Under the pieces are notes generated by a model. The model was not told where the DNA came from and did not search any database. It worked only from the letters and a program-made list of their open reading frames with translations. From NCBI GenBank assembly GCA_934569225.1, contig CAKTKC010000002.1, forward strand, positions 1-64,000: a stretch of DNA of 64,000 nucleotides, in the 5' to 3' direction. The DNA comes from an uncultured Oscillospiraceae bacterium. Lineage in GTDB: Bacteria > Bacillota > Clostridia > Oscillospirales > Oscillospiraceae. How positions within the stretch are numbered: position 1 is the stretch's first letter; every line of letters begins with the position of its first letter. This document shows positions 61,423-64,000 of this stretch, piece after piece. Position numbers and translations under genes: made by a program.

Positions 61423-61839
61423 TTATGCCGTTACGCCGTCGTGGAGCAGGTCCGCAAGGGTGATCCCTTCAAAGAATCCGTCGATCATCCTGTCCAGCTT
61501 GTCCCACATGGGCTTGGCCTGACAGCACTCCGTCCGGGAGCAGGCCGACGCGCCCAGGGAGGTGCAGGACACCGCGCTTAAGCTCCCCTCCGTCAGCTTG
61601 AGGATGCTGCCGATGGTGTACTCCTCCGGGGGACGGTTCAGGCGGTAGCCGCCGCCCTTGCCGTGGACAGCGTCCACAAATCCCGCTTTGGACAGGGTCG
61701 TCATGATGGATTCCAGATATTTCTGGGAAATGCCCTCGGACTCCGCGATCTCCTTCAGGGGAATGTACTCGTCCCCGCCCCGCTGGGCAAAGCAGACCAT
61801 CACCCGCAGAGCATAACGCCCCTTCGTGGATACGATCAT
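61423..61839 (-). CDS. iscR: Rrf2/IscR-family Fe-S regulator
   Basis: The 138-aa protein has the Rrf2 winged helix (STKGRYALRVMVCFAQ, IAESEGISQKYLESIM, VHGKGGGYRLNRP) and a cysteine cluster CTSLGASACSRTECC that can ligate a 2Fe-2S cluster. It overlaps iscU by 4 bases (ATGA) and closes the operon, allowing feedback on iscS transcription. Confidence 0.92.
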   Translation of the reverse strand: MIVSTKGRYALRVMVCFAQRGGDEYIPLKEIAESEGISQKYLESIMTTLSKAGFVDAVHGKGGGYRLNRPPEEYTIGSILKLTEGSLSAVSCTSLGASACSRTECCQAKPMWDKLDRMIDGFFEGITLADLLHDGVTA

Positions 61840-62270
61840 ACGCTCTCGCAGTGGGCGCAGTGCTCGCAGGCGGGGAAGTCCTTCTCGTCGTAGGGAATAC
61901 CGTTGCGGTCGAAATAGTCCTGGAGTGCCTTCTTGATGGCTTCCTCAGCCAGGACGGAGCAGTGGAGCTTGTGGGCGGGCAGACCGTCCAGCGCCTCCGC
62001 CACGGCCTTGTTGGTCAGCGCCATGGCCTCGTGGATGGATTTGCCCTTGATCATTTCGGTGGCCATGGAGGAAGAGGCGATGGCGCTGCCGCAGCCAAAG
62101 GTCTCAAACTTCACGTCCTTGATGATGTCGTCCTCGATTTTCAGGTAAATCTTCATGATGTCGCCGCACTTGGCGTTGCCGACTTCGCCGACGCCGTTGG
62201 CGTCCTCGATCACACCCACGTTTCTGGGATGCTGAAAATGATCCATAACTTTTTCACTGTACAGTGCCAT
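61836..62270 (-). CDS. iscU: Fe-S cluster scaffold IscU/NifU-type
   Basis: The 144-aa protein has the three scaffold cysteines in NAKCGDIMKIY, FGCGSAIASSSMATEMIKG and KLHCSVLAEEAIKKAL. The C-terminal tail has an extra CEHCAHC cluster, as in NifU-like scaffolds of anaerobes. It takes sulfur from IscS. Confidence 0.95.
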   Translation of the reverse strand: MALYSEKVMDHFQHPRNVGVIEDANGVGEVGNAKCGDIMKIYLKIEDDIIKDVKFETFGCGSAIASSSMATEMIKGKSIHEAMALTNKAVAEALDGLPAHKLHCSVLAEEAIKKALQDYFDRNGIPYDEKDFPACEHCAHCESV

Positions 62271-62308
62271 AATGCATTCTCCTTATCAAAATTTTTCACT
62301 GTGGGCGG

Positions 62309-63496
62309 TTACAGGATATACTGCCGTTTGCCGGTCTGCAAATCCCGCCACACGGGGCTCATGTTCCGCAGATACTGAACAACCTCGGGAACGACCTTCA
62401 GAATGTGGTCGATCTCCTCGTCGGTATTGTACTCGCTGAGAGACAGCCGCAGGGAGCCGTGGGCAACGTCGTGTACCCGGCCGATGGCCAGCAGCACATG
62501 GCTGGGATCCAGGCTGCCGGAGGTGCAGGCGGAGCCGGAAGAAGCGCACACGCCCTTCATATCCAGAAGCAGCAGCAGGCTTTCGCCCTCGATGCCCTCA
62601 AAGCAGAAGCTGACATTGCCGGGCAGACGGTTCACCCGGTCGCCGTTCAGGGCGCTGTGAGGAATCTTGCTCAGTCCCTCAATCAGCCGATCCCGCATGG
62701 CGGCGACTCTGGGCATGTTCTCGTCCATGTGGTCGCAGGCTTCCTTCAACGCTGCCGCCATGCCGCAGATGCCGGGGATGTTCTCCGTGCCCGCGCGCTT
62801 GCCCCGCTCCTGCGCGCCGCCCTCGATGATGCTCACCAGGGGGAAGCCCCGGCGGACGTACAGTGCGCCCACGCCCTTAGGGCCGTGGAACTTGTGGCCG
62901 GACAGGCTGAGCATGTCGATGTTCTGCTCCTTGACGTTGATGTGCAGGTGGCCGACGGCCTGAACGGCGTCGGTGTGGAAGGGCACGCCCGCTTCCTTAC
63001 AGATGGCGCCGATCTCCGCGATGGGCAGGACGGAGCCGATCTCGTTGTTGGCGTACATGGTGGTGACCAGGCAGGTGTCGGGGCGGATGGCGTCCTTCAC
63101 CTGCTGAGCGGTGACGTTGTGTCCCTTCCGGACGTCCAGATAGGTGACTTCAAAGCCCTCTTTTTCCAGCTTCGCCAGGGTGTGCAGCACGGCGTGATGC
63201 TCAAAGGCGGTGGTGATGATGTGCTTCTTGCCCTTCTTCTCGCCGTAGCGGGCGGCGGAGATGATGGCCTGATTGTCGGCCTCGCTGCCGCCGGAGGTGA
63301 AGATGATCTCCCGGGGCTCGCAGCCCAGACACTGGGCGACCGTCTCACGGGCGGCATCCAGGGCTTCTTTTGCCCTCTGACCCACGGAGTGCAGGCTGGA
63401 GGGGTTGCCGTAGATATTGTCGAGATAGGGCAGCATGGCGTCGATAGCCGTCCGGCTCATGGCCGTTGTTGCCGCGTTATCAGCATAAACTTGCAT
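62309..63496 (-). CDS. iscS: Cysteine desulfurase
   Basis: The 395-aa PLP enzyme has YADNAATTAMS at the start, the PLP lysine in SLSGHKFHGPKG and the persulfide cysteine in ASSGSACTSGSLDPSHVL (long-loop NifS/IscS type). It supplies sulfur to IscU. First gene of iscS-iscU-iscR. Confidence 0.97.
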   Translation of the reverse strand: MQVYADNAATTAMSRTAIDAMLPYLDNIYGNPSSLHSVGQRAKEALDAARETVAQCLGCEPREIIFTSGGSEADNQAIISAARYGEKKGKKHIITTAFEHHAVLHTLAKLEKEGFEVTYLDVRKGHNVTAQQVKDAIRPDTCLVTTMYANNEIGSVLPIAEIGAICKEAGVPFHTDAVQAVGHLHINVKEQNIDMLSLSGHKFHGPKGVGALYVRRGFPLVSIIEGGAQERGKRAGTENIPGICGMAAALKEACDHMDENMPRVAAMRDRLIEGLSKIPHSALNGDRVNRLPGNVSFCFEGIEGESLLLLLDMKGVCASSGSACTSGSLDPSHVLLAIGRVHDVAHGSLRLSLSEYNTDEEIDHILKVVPEVVQYLRNMSPVWRDLQTGKRQYIL

Positions 63497-63513
63497 ATTG
63501 TTGATTCCTCCTG

Positions 63514-63525
63514 AGGTATTTACCT
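63514..63525. promoter_or_regulatory. Possible Rrf2/IscR operator
   Basis: AGGTATTTACCT is a palindrome (arms AGGTA) just downstream of the iscS promoter on the minus strand, well placed for repression by the IscR-like protein. Confidence 0.45.
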
Positions 63526-63540
63526 AGTAAGTCTATGGGT

Positions 63541-63569
63541 AATATAGCATCACCAACCTACTTTGTCAA
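63541..63569 (-). promoter_or_regulatory. iscS operon promoter
   Basis: On the minus strand TTGACA, 17-base spacer, TATATT (complements 63564-63569 and 63541-63546). Confidence 0.82.
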
Positions 63570-63712
63570 TAGGCAAAATAAAAAATCGCAATCAAGTCAA
63601 AAAACGCCAAAGTCCCCATTCTGTTCCTCATTTTTCGACATTTACAGCGGTTATGTTTCTTTGGCCGGGTCATATTAAAAAGGCAGGCACGAACATGAGG
63701 AGGGCTGAAAAA

Positions 63713-64000
63713 ATGAAACGAATCGGGAAAATCCTGACGATTTTCGCTGTCGCGATGACGCTGCTTCCTATAAACGCCCAGGCTGCCGAGCTGTTGATCC
63801 CCGTGGGGAAAATCGTGGGCTTGCAGCTCTGCGACAACACGGTCACGGTGGCTGCCTTTGACGACGTTCTGGGCGCCGAGGCCAGAACCGCCGGGCTGAA
63901 AATCGGTGACGAGATCGTCCAGATCGACACCACCGCCATCGACTGCACCGAGGACGTCCGCCGGGCGCTTGAGGGCTGCGACGATGACGCCGAGCTGATC
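63713..64000 (+). CDS. spoIVB: SpoIVB-like peptidase, N-terminal part (runs off the window)
   Basis: 96 codons from the ATG at 63713 after GAGGAGG. Signal peptide (LTIFAVAMTLLPINAQAA), then LLIPVGKIVGLQL and a PDZ domain with AGLKIGDEIVQIDTTAI. LIPVGK followed by a PDZ is the start of the sporulation serine peptidase SpoIVB, which triggers sigma-K processing. CATATTA at 63671-63677 resembles a forespore sigma -10 but no clear -35 is seen. The peptidase domain is outside the window. Confidence 0.78.
   Translation, partial: MKRIGKILTIFAVAMTLLPINAQAAELLIPVGKIVGLQLCDNTVTVAAFDDVLGAEARTAGLKIGDEIVQIDTTAIDCTEDVRRALEGCDDDAELI

Overview
The window looks like a GC-rich, spore-forming, anaerobic member of the Clostridia, most like Oscillospirales. 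This rests on an OLE RNA/OapA locus, a spoIVB-like gene at the right edge, an iscR-iscU-iscS operon, tRNA-queuosine genes and SipW/TasA-type surface proteins. The family is inferred from gene content, not from a search.

Positions 1 to 21.1 kb form an accessory island built up at the 3' end of ssrA (tmRNA, 21107-21456, minus strand). A 16-bp direct repeat of the tmRNA 3' end lies at 7175-7190 and 21107-21122. Three large serine recombinases abut these two sites: a 5'-truncated copy at about 6200-7232, an intact one at 7067-8713 and an intact one at 19663-21282. The left part carries an OLD-family ATPase/TOPRIM nuclease next to a retron-like RNA (no reverse transcriptase in view), a Fic protein, ParA/ParB, and a relic of a conjugation coupling protein fused by deletion to the broken recombinase. 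The second part (7.2-21.1 kb) carries HicAB, a DUF4160 pair, a DUF5067 lipoprotein, a phage-type S24 repressor with a Cro-like partner and operators, a TM-macro plus TIR pair that fits type II Thoeris, a GIY-YIG protein, a primase/DUF3987 replication-type protein and an XRE regulator. Much of this is AT-rich against the host background.

From 21.1 to 36.7 kb the chromosome is housekeeping. smpB and a cyclophilin sit beside ssrA, then NUDIX and HAD genes. An OLE RNA follows, then oapA-dxs-tlyA-nadK-argR-recN, the neighbourhood known for OLE loci. A tyrosine-specific T-box leader precedes an M28-type membrane peptidase, tyrS and a GNAT gene. dapA and queA close the region.

At 36.9-38.5 kb a 1.57-kb cassette consists of a tyrosine recombinase between long imperfect inverted repeats. 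Each repeat holds a consensus outward promoter followed by a conserved short motif and a terminator. The right-hand promoter points at a surface-fibre operon (38.6-49.2 kb): TetR regulator, SipW-type signal peptidase, five proteins with SipW-type signal sequences, a 1463-residue repeat adhesin, a membrane-anchored sortase-substrate-like protein and a sortase.

From 49.5 to 56.2 kb are three SDR oxidoreductases, a GcvT-like protein and an unrecognised Cys-rich protein. Four of these form one operon divergent from a PucR-type regulator, with repeated palindromic operators between them; the substrate is unknown. The right end has tgt-yajC, a C39-like peptidase, an XRE/TPR regulator, a DUF975 membrane protein, iscS-iscU-iscR and the start of a spoIVB-like gene.
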